This document shows, piece after piece, positions 22,052-28,972 of a DNA stretch of 28,972 bases; position 1 is the stretch's first letter, and every line of letters begins with the position of its first letter. The notes beneath the pieces were generated by a model. The model had not been told where the DNA came from and made no database searches. It saw only the letters and a list, made by a program, of their open reading frames with translations. Origin of the DNA: Bacillota bacterium (GTDB lineage: Bacteria; Bacillota; Clostridia; Lachnospirales; Lachnospiraceae); NCBI GenBank assembly GCA_023418475.1, contig JAEZZO010000023.1, positions 1 through 28,972 of the forward strand, given 5' to 3'. A program made the position numbers and the translations under genes.

Positions 22052-23605
22052 TCAAATTTTAATAAAATTAACACTGCATGCCGGAACCAGCATCTTATCG
22101 CCATTTATTCTGACCTCTCCATTATAGGATAATATAAGATCGGACCAGTCCTTCGCATAAGCCTTACATTCCTGTTCTGCACCGCTGGGGTTAATCACCA
22201 CCAGTATCTCTTCCTCTGTAGAAAATCGTTTATATACAAATGGATATTTATGATCCTCTGCGTATAAAAACTCAATACTTCCTGTATTCTTCAAAGCGGA
22301 GTTCTCATTTCTTAAGTGAATTAATTTTTTCACAAAATGATACAAGGAATTCGTGTCTTTTTTCTGATGCTCCACGTCCGGACGATTTTTATCGGGATCT
22401 AACGCAAGATACATCATATCCTGTGCTGCACTGGAAAAGCCGGCATTGGTAGTCCGGTTCCACTGCATGGGGGTACGTGAGCCTGTTCTGTTATAAGCAC
22501 CTTCTACTGATATCATCTCCGGCAGATATCTCATTCCAATTTCATCTCCATAATACAGGAAAGGAGCACCCGGCAGAGAATAGATAAAAGAATAAGCCAA
22601 TCTCAGCTGCATTTCGTCCAACTGATAAGAAATTCGGGGCATATCATGATTCCCTGTTGGCATACACATTAGTCCCTTTCCTTCGGTAATTTCTGCATTA
22701 CGTTTGTAGGTATTGACAAAAACAGAGATATCACCTTTTCCTTCCGCATGAAAAAACGGATGTTCACAGCGGAATAAATCCATATACCCGGTATCACCAA
22801 AATGGAGGAAAAAGTCCATATGGAAACCTGCTTTCAAGGATTTATCCGGGCTTCCCCATTCAGCTACCAGTACAGCCTCCGGAAACTCTTCTTCCAGAAA
22901 GGCTCTAATATCCTGCCATAGTTTTATAGTTTCTGCCCGATCCTCATCATTTTTAACCAAGGAACCCGCCATATCTACACGAAAACCATCACAACCCATT
23001 CCAAGCCAAAATCTCATGACATTTTTAAGTTCTGCCCTGGTTGCCAATGCAGCTTGTGAATCAACGGCACATTGCCAGGACGCTGTAATTTTTGCGAATC
23101 CATAATTAAGTGCCGGCTGGGTGGAAAAACAGTTTACTCCGCAGGCACCATTTCTCTGGGATATACCATGCAAGGTGCTCCTTATTCCGCTGACATCAGC
23201 CATATTCTTTTCAATACTATCGGTCCATATATATCTGTCACTGTATATATTTTTCTCCGGTTTCATAGATTCTAAGAACCAGGGGTGGGTTAGTGCGGTA
23301 TGTCCAGGAACTAAATCCAGTAATATGCGGATACCCTTCTCATGCGCTTGTACGAATAATTGTCTTAAATCCTCATTCGTGCCATATCTGGGTGCTACTT
23401 TATAGTAATCCTCTACATCATAACCAGCATCCCGAAAGGGGGATACAAAGCATGGATTTATCCAAATGGCATTACAGCCAAGGTCCTTGATATAGTCAAG
23501 TTTCTGTATAATTCCTGGAATATCTCCAATTCCATCCCCATTGGTATCCATAAAACTCTGCGGATATATTTCATAAAAACAGGCGTTTTCCAGCCATTCT
23601 ACCAT
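22052..23605 (-). CDS. GH13 alpha-glucosidase family enzyme (517 aa)
   Basis: An (alpha/beta)8 amylase-family glycoside hydrolase without signal peptide, so cytosolic. FYEIYPQSFMDTNGDGIGDI opens the barrel and includes the Asp-rich metal loop; YDVEDYYKVAPRYGTNEDL is typical of oligosaccharide-acting members. The nucleophile is Asp211 (GCDGFRVDMAG), the acid/base Glu249 (VLVAEWGSP) and the stabiliser Asp321 (PTGNHDMPR). Region I reads DLVPGHT where most enzymes have an Asn before the His (NH), here Gly. It lies 1 nt after the GH32 stop, with AGGAGGAAG inside that gene's end. It probably cleaves alpha-glucosidic bonds of an imported sucrose isomer or oligosaccharide. Confidence 0.88.
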   Translation of the reverse strand: MVEWLENACFYEIYPQSFMDTNGDGIGDIPGIIQKLDYIKDLGCNAIWINPCFVSPFRDAGYDVEDYYKVAPRYGTNEDLRQLFVQAHEKGIRILLDLVPGHTALTHPWFLESMKPEKNIYSDRYIWTDSIEKNMADVSGIRSTLHGISQRNGACGVNCFSTQPALNYGFAKITASWQCAVDSQAALATRAELKNVMRFWLGMGCDGFRVDMAGSLVKNDEDRAETIKLWQDIRAFLEEEFPEAVLVAEWGSPDKSLKAGFHMDFFLHFGDTGYMDLFRCEHPFFHAEGKGDISVFVNTYKRNAEITEGKGLMCMPTGNHDMPRISYQLDEMQLRLAYSFIYSLPGAPFLYYGDEIGMRYLPEMISVEGAYNRTGSRTPMQWNRTTNAGFSSAAQDMMYLALDPDKNRPDVEHQKKDTNSLYHFVKKLIHLRNENSALKNTGSIEFLYAEDHKYPFVYKRFSTEEEILVVINPSGAEQECKAYAKDWSDLILSYNGEVRINGDKMLVPACSVNFIKI

Positions 23606-23606
23606 A

Positions 23607-25163
23607 TTACGCTTCCTCCTGTCTGCCGGATAACTGGCACCATTCCATGAAAACTTCTTTACCTTCCGATTGTATACTTACCGATCTGCCAAGTATGTTC
23701 TCTTCTGTCTCTAAAGCTCCATATACCGTCCCATCCATTCCAAAAAACTCTATTACTTCCTGATCAATATAGAGTAACAGGCTTTCCTCGGACCGATTTC
23801 CAATCCTTATTCCTGATACACAGCTCTCAGGTTCATTTGTATCAAGCAATAACTGCTTCTTGTTTAGATCAATTTCAACAGTTCCCTCACCAATACGTAG
23901 GGTTACGACACCGCTTGAATTGTCATTCCAATTTATCTTAATAACCGCCGGTCTATTATTCAGTGAAAAGCCTTCCTTCGTGAAAGTCTTATAATCACCT
24001 TGATACTTCTTAAGTTCGCTTACCGGTGTCAATTTTGTACGAAGTTCATTTCCTATTCGAACCAAAGTCAATTCCATAGGAAGTGACATCAAGCCGCAAT
24101 AATGCCCTCTTTGATTCTTCATCCTGAGCCAGGCAATCGTAATAGTTCGTCCTTCCACGCCGGAATAGGTTTGAGCAGCATAAGGCAGTCCCGTAAAATA
24201 GGCATGAAGCAGTTCGCTTTCAACGCTAAATTTGTACCCATCAAAGCTTCCTACCACATAGTAACCGTCTGCTGACCAGAAAATCCATTTCTCTTCTTCT
24301 TCATTTTCCACCGGAAGCAAAATCAAATCAGGGCATTCCCACATTCCCGGCAGTTGCAATCTCTGAACTTCCTCCCAGTGGATCAAATCCATAGAACGAA
24401 ATATAGCAAAATCATTTTCATCCAAATATAAGGGCATTATATAGGCCATTGTCGGCTTATGATAAAACACTTTCGGATCTCTGTTCTCGTTGATGATATT
24501 ATCTACACAAACCAAATCCGTTTTAGTAAGTGTTTTTCCATTGTCTGTAGAATAAGCAAGCCTTTGTGTAAAAAGACTGCCAAGCTTTTTTGACCACCTA
24601 TTTCTTCCGCCCGCAGCTGTATAGAAAAAAAGAAGTGTGTCCTTACCATAGCCTGATTTATTAAAGATATCCATGATAGCACTTCCTGAATATATCGTAC
24701 CATTTTCATCAGGACGAAGCACCAGAGGCTTTTGCTCCCAATGAATTAAATCTCGGCTTACCGCATGACCCCAATGCATATTACCCCAGATGACCCCATA
24801 AGGATTGTACTGATGATATAAGTGATACCAACCGTTAGAAAAGATTAGACCATTGGGATCATTTATCCAGCCAATTTTTGATGTATAATGCAATGCAGGA
24901 CGATAAGGATAGGAATTATCCGCTTCATATTCGGAAAAGCTAAAAATCTGCGGTAATTCCTCCTTATCCTCACTTGTAATTGTCAACATTTTACCCATCC
25001 ATTCCGTCACATCCATTGATACAAAAAAATCTCCTTCGTTACCTCCAAGGCAAAGGTCAATTTCTTGAATGGGTTGTCCGTTTACTGACAATTGAAGGTT
25101 AATCTCGGGAGCATTTACTGCTACCGGCATCCATAAATAATGATTGATAACTTTTAAGTCCAA
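23607..25163 (-). CDS. GH32 beta-fructofuranosidase (518 aa, TTG start)
   Basis: GH32 catalytic motifs are all present: WINDPNG (residues 99-105, nucleophile Asp102), RDP (228-230) and EC (Glu276, acid/base), with IYSGSA in between. The C-terminal beta-sandwich follows from about 385. No signal peptide, so it acts on imported, unphosphorylated sugar; with an ABC importer rather than a PTS, sucrose or short fructans are the likely substrates. An extra N-terminal region of about 80 residues precedes the five-bladed propeller. The start is TTG with GGAGG 9 nt upstream. It is separated from the permease gene by 172 bp containing hairpins, and is nearly contiguous with GH13. Confidence 0.92.
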   Translation of the reverse strand: MDLKVINHYLWMPVAVNAPEINLQLSVNGQPIQEIDLCLGGNEGDFFVSMDVTEWMGKMLTITSEDKEELPQIFSFSEYEADNSYPYRPALHYTSKIGWINDPNGLIFSNGWYHLYHQYNPYGVIWGNMHWGHAVSRDLIHWEQKPLVLRPDENGTIYSGSAIMDIFNKSGYGKDTLLFFYTAAGGRNRWSKKLGSLFTQRLAYSTDNGKTLTKTDLVCVDNIINENRDPKVFYHKPTMAYIMPLYLDENDFAIFRSMDLIHWEEVQRLQLPGMWECPDLILLPVENEEEEKWIFWSADGYYVVGSFDGYKFSVESELLHAYFTGLPYAAQTYSGVEGRTITIAWLRMKNQRGHYCGLMSLPMELTLVRIGNELRTKLTPVSELKKYQGDYKTFTKEGFSLNNRPAVIKINWNDNSSGVVTLRIGEGTVEIDLNKKQLLLDTNEPESCVSGIRIGNRSEESLLLYIDQEVIEFFGMDGTVYGALETEENILGRSVSIQSEGKEVFMEWCQLSGRQEEA

Positions 25164-25199
25164 AATCTCAACCTCCGTTTTTTAATAAAATATCCTTAT

Positions 25200-25256
25200 A
25201 ATTTATGGATACCTTTCTACTGTAATAATCGTTTCGGAACAAATGGTCCATAAATT
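25200..25256. repeat. Inverted repeat in the permease-GH32 spacer
   Basis: AATTTATGGA (25200-25209) pairs perfectly with TCCATAAATT (25247-25256), extendable by two GC pairs after a small bulge. A second hairpin, GGATGT/ACATCC, lies just beside it (near 25300-25320). They may shield mRNA ends or tune the level of the two hydrolases relative to the transporter. Confidence 0.45.
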
Positions 25257-25335
25257 TTCTATTTTCTTTTTTTATTATTTATTTTACTTTTTCCACGAGG
25301 GATGTGTCTATCAAACATCCTGTTTTCTGATAAAA

Positions 25336-26196
25336 TCAAGACTTTACAGCGCCTGCTACTACACCTTCGATAATGTATTTTTGCAGGCATAAATATAAAA
25401 TTATAATCGGAATAACTGTCATAACCAAAGCTGCCATAATAAGTCCCAAGTCAGAAGAATAGGTTCCGTAAAATATTCTGGTTGCAATCGGAAGAGTAAA
25501 TAAGTTCTTCTTAGTCAGTACAAGACTTGGCAGCAGGAAATCATTCCAGATTGCAAGACTGTACAGGATAATGAGTGTAGCTGTTGTAGGTTTTAATAAT
25601 GGAAATACTATTTTGAAAAAAGTTTGTCTTTTGTTACAACCATCAAGTGTAGCTGCTTCCTCAAGAGAAATCGGAATACTGCTTCTTATAAACCCGTGGT
25701 ACATAAAGACCGACATGGCTACAGAGAAGCCTGTATGCATAAAAATAAGCGATGCTCTATGGTTTAATATGCCTAAGATATTTCCATAAATAGCCACCTC
25801 TGGAATCATTAATACCTGAAAAGGAATAACCATGGAAAATATCATCAAGGCAAACATCATTCTTCCGGCCAGCCATTTTGTACGAACAAAAATATATGCA
25901 CACATGGAAGACACTAAGATAATAACACCCACGCTGCAGACTGTTATAATCAAGGAGTTGGAAAACACTTTAATAAAGTTCATTTTCTGAAACGCAGCTA
26001 CAAAATTGTCAATGGAAACACCCTTCGTACCTACCAGTGACAGAGGCTGCATTACGATATCACGTTTCGCTTTAAAGGAATTGATTAATATCATAGCAAA
26101 AGGGAACATATAAACGATAAAGAAAAGAAGCAGAATAATTATTTTCATGATACTTGTAATTCTTCTTGACCAATAACCTTTGTCGTTGATCTCCAT
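25336..26196 (-). CDS. Sugar ABC transporter permease, MalG type (286 aa)
   Basis: An inner-membrane protein with six hydrophobic segments. The EAA loop, which docks on the ATPase, reads ISLEEAATLDGCNKRQTFFK and is followed by IVFPLLKPTTATL, as in MalG-type carbohydrate permeases. The gene overlaps the MalF-type gene by one base (TAATG), so they are translationally coupled, and together they form the translocation channel for the sugar delivered by the lipoprotein encoded at 27145. No ATPase gene follows; a shared MsmK/MsiK-like ATPase elsewhere must energise it. Confidence 0.92.
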   Translation of the reverse strand: MEINDKGYWSRRITSIMKIIILLLFFIVYMFPFAMILINSFKAKRDIVMQPLSLVGTKGVSIDNFVAAFQKMNFIKVFSNSLIITVCSVGVIILVSSMCAYIFVRTKWLAGRMMFALMIFSMVIPFQVLMIPEVAIYGNILGILNHRASLIFMHTGFSVAMSVFMYHGFIRSSIPISLEEAATLDGCNKRQTFFKIVFPLLKPTTATLIILYSLAIWNDFLLPSLVLTKKNLFTLPIATRIFYGTYSSDLGLIMAALVMTVIPIIILYLCLQKYIIEGVVAGAVKS

Positions 26197-27080
26197 TAAG
26201 CCTCCACCTCCTTACTCTTGCCGATATATGCCTGGGTGACAGCGATTACAGCCGTTACCAGGAATAAGATTAATGCCTCTGCCTGACCAATACCATATTG
26301 TTTTGAAGAGAATGCCTTCTGATATACGTACATTGCTACCATAATAGTAGAACCAAAGGGTCCTCCCTCTGTCAGGGAAATATTCAAATCATAAACCATA
26401 AAGCATCTTGTTATAGATAAGAAAAAACAGATTGTAAAGGAAGAGGCCATCATAGGCAGCGTAATATATCGAATTGCCTGATGCTCTTTACAGCCATCTA
26501 TTTTTCCCGCTTCTATGATATCCTTTGATACTCCTGTCAAGCCCGCTATGTATATGAGCATCAGATACCCCGACAACTGCCAGACGGATACCACTACCAG
26601 GCTCCAAAATGCTTTGGTCGGATCGGATAGCCAGGAGGTTGAAAATAAACCTATACCTGTAACCTTTCCTAAAACAGGAATTGCTTTGCTGAATACAAAT
26701 TGCCATATGTAACCTAATACAATACCACCGATTAAGTTTGGTGTGAAAAATCCGGTACGGAAGAAATTCTTTCCTTTTATTTTACTGGTTACCAGGTAAG
26801 CCAGTATAAAGGCCGTAAGATTAGCTAATATTACGGTAAATAGCACATATTGAAGAGTTTTTAACAGTGACTTCCAAAATTCTAAATCTTGAAAAACTGA
26901 GGCATAATTTGCAAAACCTACAAATGGTTTTGCATTCGATATACCATCCCAGCTTGTAAAGGTAAGATAAATGCCGTAAAGAAATGGTATAATTACGACT
27001 GCCGTAAAAGCCAGACACGCTGGGCCTGCAAAAAAGAGAAATGTTTTTGCTTTATATAAAAAGGTATTCTGTTTATGCAT
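26196..27080 (-). CDS. Sugar ABC transporter permease, MalF type (294 aa)
   Basis: An inner-membrane permease with six hydrophobic segments, opening with a basic tail and FLFFAGPACLAFTAVVIIPF. YGIYLTFTSWDGI is a typical sequence of CUT1 family permeases. The EAA loop reads VSKDIIEAGKIDGCKEHQA, followed by ITLPMM. AAGGAG precedes the ATG. It is downstream of the solute-binding gene after an attenuator hairpin and overlaps the MalG-type gene by one base. Confidence 0.92.
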   Translation of the reverse strand: MHKQNTFLYKAKTFLFFAGPACLAFTAVVIIPFLYGIYLTFTSWDGISNAKPFVGFANYASVFQDLEFWKSLLKTLQYVLFTVILANLTAFILAYLVTSKIKGKNFFRTGFFTPNLIGGIVLGYIWQFVFSKAIPVLGKVTGIGLFSTSWLSDPTKAFWSLVVVSVWQLSGYLMLIYIAGLTGVSKDIIEAGKIDGCKEHQAIRYITLPMMASSFTICFFLSITRCFMVYDLNISLTEGGPFGSTIMVAMYVYQKAFSSKQYGIGQAEALILFLVTAVIAVTQAYIGKSKEVEA

Positions 27081-27103
27081 CGGATACTCCTTTCTGAGAT
27101 ATG

Positions 27104-27138
27104 AAAAAAGGGCTGAATTGATGACAGCCCCTTTTTTT
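27104..27138 (-). terminator. Intercistronic attenuator between binding protein and permeases
   Basis: On the minus strand GGGCTG (27130-27125) pairs with CAGCCC (27115-27110), flanked by A-tracts and T-tracts and followed by TTTTTT. Partial termination here would give more binding protein than permease, a common setup in such operons. Confidence 0.75.
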
Positions 27139-27144
27139 AAAGGT

Positions 27145-28521
27145 TTATTTCAGTGCTTTCCAGTAATCTCCTATTTTTTTGCTTAAACCTGCTCGATCAG
27201 ATTTTCCGCCCAGGTATTCCTGCATATAAGCACCAACTGTCTTCCAGTGATCACTAGGAGAGTTATTGAAAGTTTCAAAGATTTTACCGGTAGCAGCATA
27301 CTGCTGTACAGATGCTCCCAAAGGATTGCTAACTTCCAATGAAATATTACTGAAAGCAGGTATAAGACTGCACTTGCTTACAAGGAAATCCTGTCCATCT
27401 GCTTCATTAACCATCCAGGCAAGAAAATCCTTTGCTGCCTGCTGCTGTTCCGGAGTGGAATTAACTTTATCGATCATAATTTGTTTTGTAGCACCACCAC
27501 AAAGATAGCTGTTAACATTTGCATTACCATTTGTATCGTTTTGTACTACCGGCATTATACCATATTCGGAGCCTTCCGGTATGTAATCTTTCATGTTAGC
27601 ATATGCCCAATTACCATTATACCAGAAAGCCACATCACCTTCTGCAAGGCTGACTGCATTAGTATCATAGTCTGCTGCCAATGCGTCAGCTTTGTTCATA
27701 TTGTATTGCATTAATAAATCAAAGGTATCCATTAAGGAGTTGAATCTTGCATTCTTGCTGATATCTTCTGTTCCTGCTTTTAACCCTTGTGTAAACTTCT
27801 CTGCAGTTGCTGCTGTTCCATCCTGTTCTTCATAAACCTGTGTTAAATAATGTCCTGCAAGGCTCCAGTCTTCTTTATTAAGAGCAACAGGAGTTTTCAT
27901 TCCGCCTGCAACTAATTTATCCAATAATGCTTTTAAAGCATCTGCATTAGTAACAGAGGCCGGATCAAATGCTTCTCCGGTAATCTTCTCAATTGCTGTT
28001 TTGTTGTAGATCAAACCTCTTGCTTCAATACAGAATGGGAAGCTGTACAATTTACTGTCTAAACTAATACCATATTTTGATCCGCCGTTAGCTGCCCAGC
28101 TTTCACCAGATAAATCAACCGCTTTTTCACTGGCAAGAGCAAGAATATCCTGAGGATCTCCCATGAATAAAGTAGGAGCTTCACCGGAAGCATATCTCTT
28201 AGCAATATCTTCTGCAGGTGAATCACCTGTAGTTACATAAACCTCAATCGATACACCGGTTTTCTCTTTGTAGGCTGCTGCCATTTCTTCAAATTGGGTT
28301 TGAATTTCACTCTTTGTATTTAAAATTGTAATAGAAACCCCATCTGTCGATTTTGTTGTACTTGCGCTATCTGCCTTTTCTGTTGCGGCAGGTGCCTCAG
28401 TAGCCTTTGTGTCAGTTGTATCATTTGAGGGGCTTGCGGTCTCTGTTTTTTTACCACATCCTGATAACAAGATTGCCACCATGGCAACTGTCATTAAAAT
28501 ACTGACTAATTTTCTTTTCAT
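27145..28521 (-). CDS. Sugar-binding lipoprotein of an ABC transporter (458 aa)
   Basis: It starts with a lipoprotein signal peptide ending LLSGC (Cys22), then a low-complexity Ala/Thr/Asp/Glu linker (about 25-60) and a family 1 extracellular solute-binding domain: YKEKTGVSIEVYVT, WYNGNWAYANMKDYIPEGSE, and PEQQQAAKDFLAWMVNEADG are typical. It sits on the outer face of the membrane and delivers sugar to the MalF/MalG-type permeases. The ATG follows AAAGGAG. First gene of the operon, downstream of two LacI-type operators. The ligand is inferred from the GH32/GH13 pair to be sucrose or a fructo-oligosaccharide. Confidence 0.92.
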   Translation of the reverse strand: MKRKLVSILMTVAMVAILLSGCGKKTETASPSNDTTDTKATEAPAATEKADSASTTKSTDGVSITILNTKSEIQTQFEEMAAAYKEKTGVSIEVYVTTGDSPAEDIAKRYASGEAPTLFMGDPQDILALASEKAVDLSGESWAANGGSKYGISLDSKLYSFPFCIEARGLIYNKTAIEKITGEAFDPASVTNADALKALLDKLVAGGMKTPVALNKEDWSLAGHYLTQVYEEQDGTAATAEKFTQGLKAGTEDISKNARFNSLMDTFDLLMQYNMNKADALAADYDTNAVSLAEGDVAFWYNGNWAYANMKDYIPEGSEYGIMPVVQNDTNGNANVNSYLCGGATKQIMIDKVNSTPEQQQAAKDFLAWMVNEADGQDFLVSKCSLIPAFSNISLEVSNPLGASVQQYAATGKIFETFNNSPSDHWKTVGAYMQEYLGGKSDRAGLSKKIGDYWKALK

Positions 28522-28571
28522 AAGTTTTCTCCTTTTTACATAAATATTGGCAGTATAAATATTCTTTTGAC

Positions 28572-28585
28572 ATGAAACGTTTCAT
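28572..28585. promoter_or_regulatory. LacI-type operator, proximal copy
   Basis: ATGAAACGTTTCAT is a perfect 14-bp palindrome with a central CG, the hallmark of LacI family sites. It lies 51 bp upstream of the binding-protein start. It is two bases shorter than the catabolite-response consensus, so a dedicated LacI protein is more likely than CcpA. Confidence 0.8.
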
Positions 28586-28602
28586 AATATCTGTATAAAA
28601 AA

Positions 28603-28618
28603 AAGCATTTTTGTGCTT
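28603..28618 (-). terminator. Mini hairpin with T-run between the two operators
   Basis: On the minus strand AAGCA (28618-28614) and TGCTT (28607-28603) form a 5-bp stem with a 6-nt loop, followed by eight T's. It resembles a weak terminator or attenuator in the operon leader, or may only be part of an AT-rich promoter. Confidence 0.35.
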
Positions 28619-28638
28619 AATTTATAGTTTGTATAAAT

Positions 28639-28652
28639 ATGAAACGTTTCAT
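28639..28652. promoter_or_regulatory. LacI-type operator, distal copy
   Basis: A second identical ATGAAACGTTTCAT, centred 67 bp from the first. The pair brackets the probable promoter, which would permit cooperative binding or looping. No other identical copy was seen by eye in the window. Confidence 0.8.
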
Positions 28653-28822
28653 TCATGATTTTATATTACTTCATTTTAATAAACATGTCAATACTAACAA
28701 TAAAATTTAATAATATTTATATATTTTAAACATTTTTATTAAACAATAGTAAATTATTTACTTTGCAAAATCAGAACAAACTAAGCGTATGTATCTTCAT
28801 CTGCATAGCCTAAATCAAGCTT
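28653..28822. other. AT-rich spacer beyond the operon promoter
   Basis: A very AT-rich stretch with no visible gene; it separates the sugar operon from the structured sequence at the right edge. Confidence 0.4.
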
Positions 28823-28842
28823 CTGGTGTTCGAATCCTCATA

Positions 28843-28972
28843 TGAAAGAATCATGACCACCGGCTTAGCCGGTGGTTTGCTCTGCCCCTATAAGGGGCTC
28901 TTACTTGCTTGCGCCCGGAAGGCGCCCTGAGGGATTTGCCAACCGCACTACTTCCTCAGGCTTGCCCTAAAG
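28843..28972 (-). ncRNA. Chain of hairpins, probably the end of an IS200/IS605-type element and its guide RNA (partial)
   Basis: Several strong stems follow one another: ACCACCGGC/GCCGGTGGT (28856-28876, loop TTA), GCCCCT/AGGGGC (28884-28898), GCGCC/GGCGC (about 28911-28925) and CCTGAGG/CCTCAGG (28926-28960). The GC content jumps compared with the flanking DNA. Read on the minus strand this resembles the non-coding 3' end of tnpB genes, the scaffold of TnpB guide RNA, ending with the imperfect palindrome near the element's right end. The tnpB gene itself would lie outside the window. An IscB-type RNA in the opposite orientation is the main alternative. The identification rests on memory of the general look, not a search. 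Confidence 0.5.

Noticed and set aside
28572..28585. Catabolite-response (cre) site
   Set aside because: The palindrome is two bases shorter than the cre consensus and is duplicated next to a locus with its own LacI gene.
28810..28850. tRNA gene suggested by GTTCGAATC
   Set aside because: Only the T-loop consensus is present; the T-stem does not pair and no acceptor, D or anticodon arm could be placed.
1..28972. CRISPR array, integron attC sites or tandem repeats
   Set aside because: No regularly spaced repeat was found by eye, and the small-gene cluster shows no repeated element between genes.

Overview
The window looks like an accessory stretch of a low-GC Gram-positive anaerobe, most likely a Lachnospiraceae/Clostridium-type Firmicute. 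The pointers are strong AGGAGG ribosome sites, AT-rich spacers, sigma-A promoters with 16-17 bp spacing, a T-box leader, an ABC-F ATPase, AraC/GyrI-type regulators and a lipoprotein-dependent sugar ABC importer. The genus is inference only; there is no rRNA or core marker gene.

Left part (1-6.4 kb): an unidentified edge ORF, two hairpins and an ABC-F ATPase with a structured leader. Then come a secreted protein of unknown function with a frameshifted relic directly upstream, and an AraC regulator divergent from an EamA-type exporter.

Middle (6.4-20.5 kb): a hotspot of small, mostly monocistronic genes typical of exchangeable cargo. It holds four GNAT acetyltransferases, four class I methyltransferases (one a relic, one cut by an amber codon), two Nudix hydrolases, a histidine phosphatase, a GrpB nucleotidyltransferase, a HAD hydrolase, a flavodoxin-fold oxidoreductase and a dihydrofolate reductase. 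Six of them (10600 down to 7327, minus strand) are closely spaced and may be one transcript. Decayed gene pieces lie between 10.6 and 11.4 kb, at 13.8-14.05 kb and at 3.8-4.0 kb. The amber-interrupted methyltransferase sits behind a perfect-consensus promoter and a complete T-box leader whose geometry reads a proline codon. Next to it is the most unusual gene here: an AraC DNA-binding module joined to a RelA/SpoT-like HD domain that has lost key hydrolase residues, so it may sense an alarmone rather than cleave it. A second AraC protein at 17.4 kb has the same layout with a GyrI-like effector domain. In both genes a Shine-Dalgarno plus ATG is embedded at the domain boundary.

Right part (20.5-28.7 kb): a LacI-regulated sucrose/fructo-oligosaccharide locus on the minus strand, in transcription order solute-binding lipoprotein, two permeases, GH32 fructosidase, GH13 glucosidase, then a separate lacI. 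Two identical 14-bp palindromes flank the promoter region. No transport ATPase or fructokinase is present, so those must be supplied elsewhere. At the right edge a chain of GC-rich hairpins resembles the end of an IS200/IS605-type element and its guide RNA.

Several starts are non-ATG and were chosen from the ribosome site (GTG at 7159 and 8847; TTG at 10600, 21543 and 25163). No tRNA, rRNA or CRISPR array was seen.
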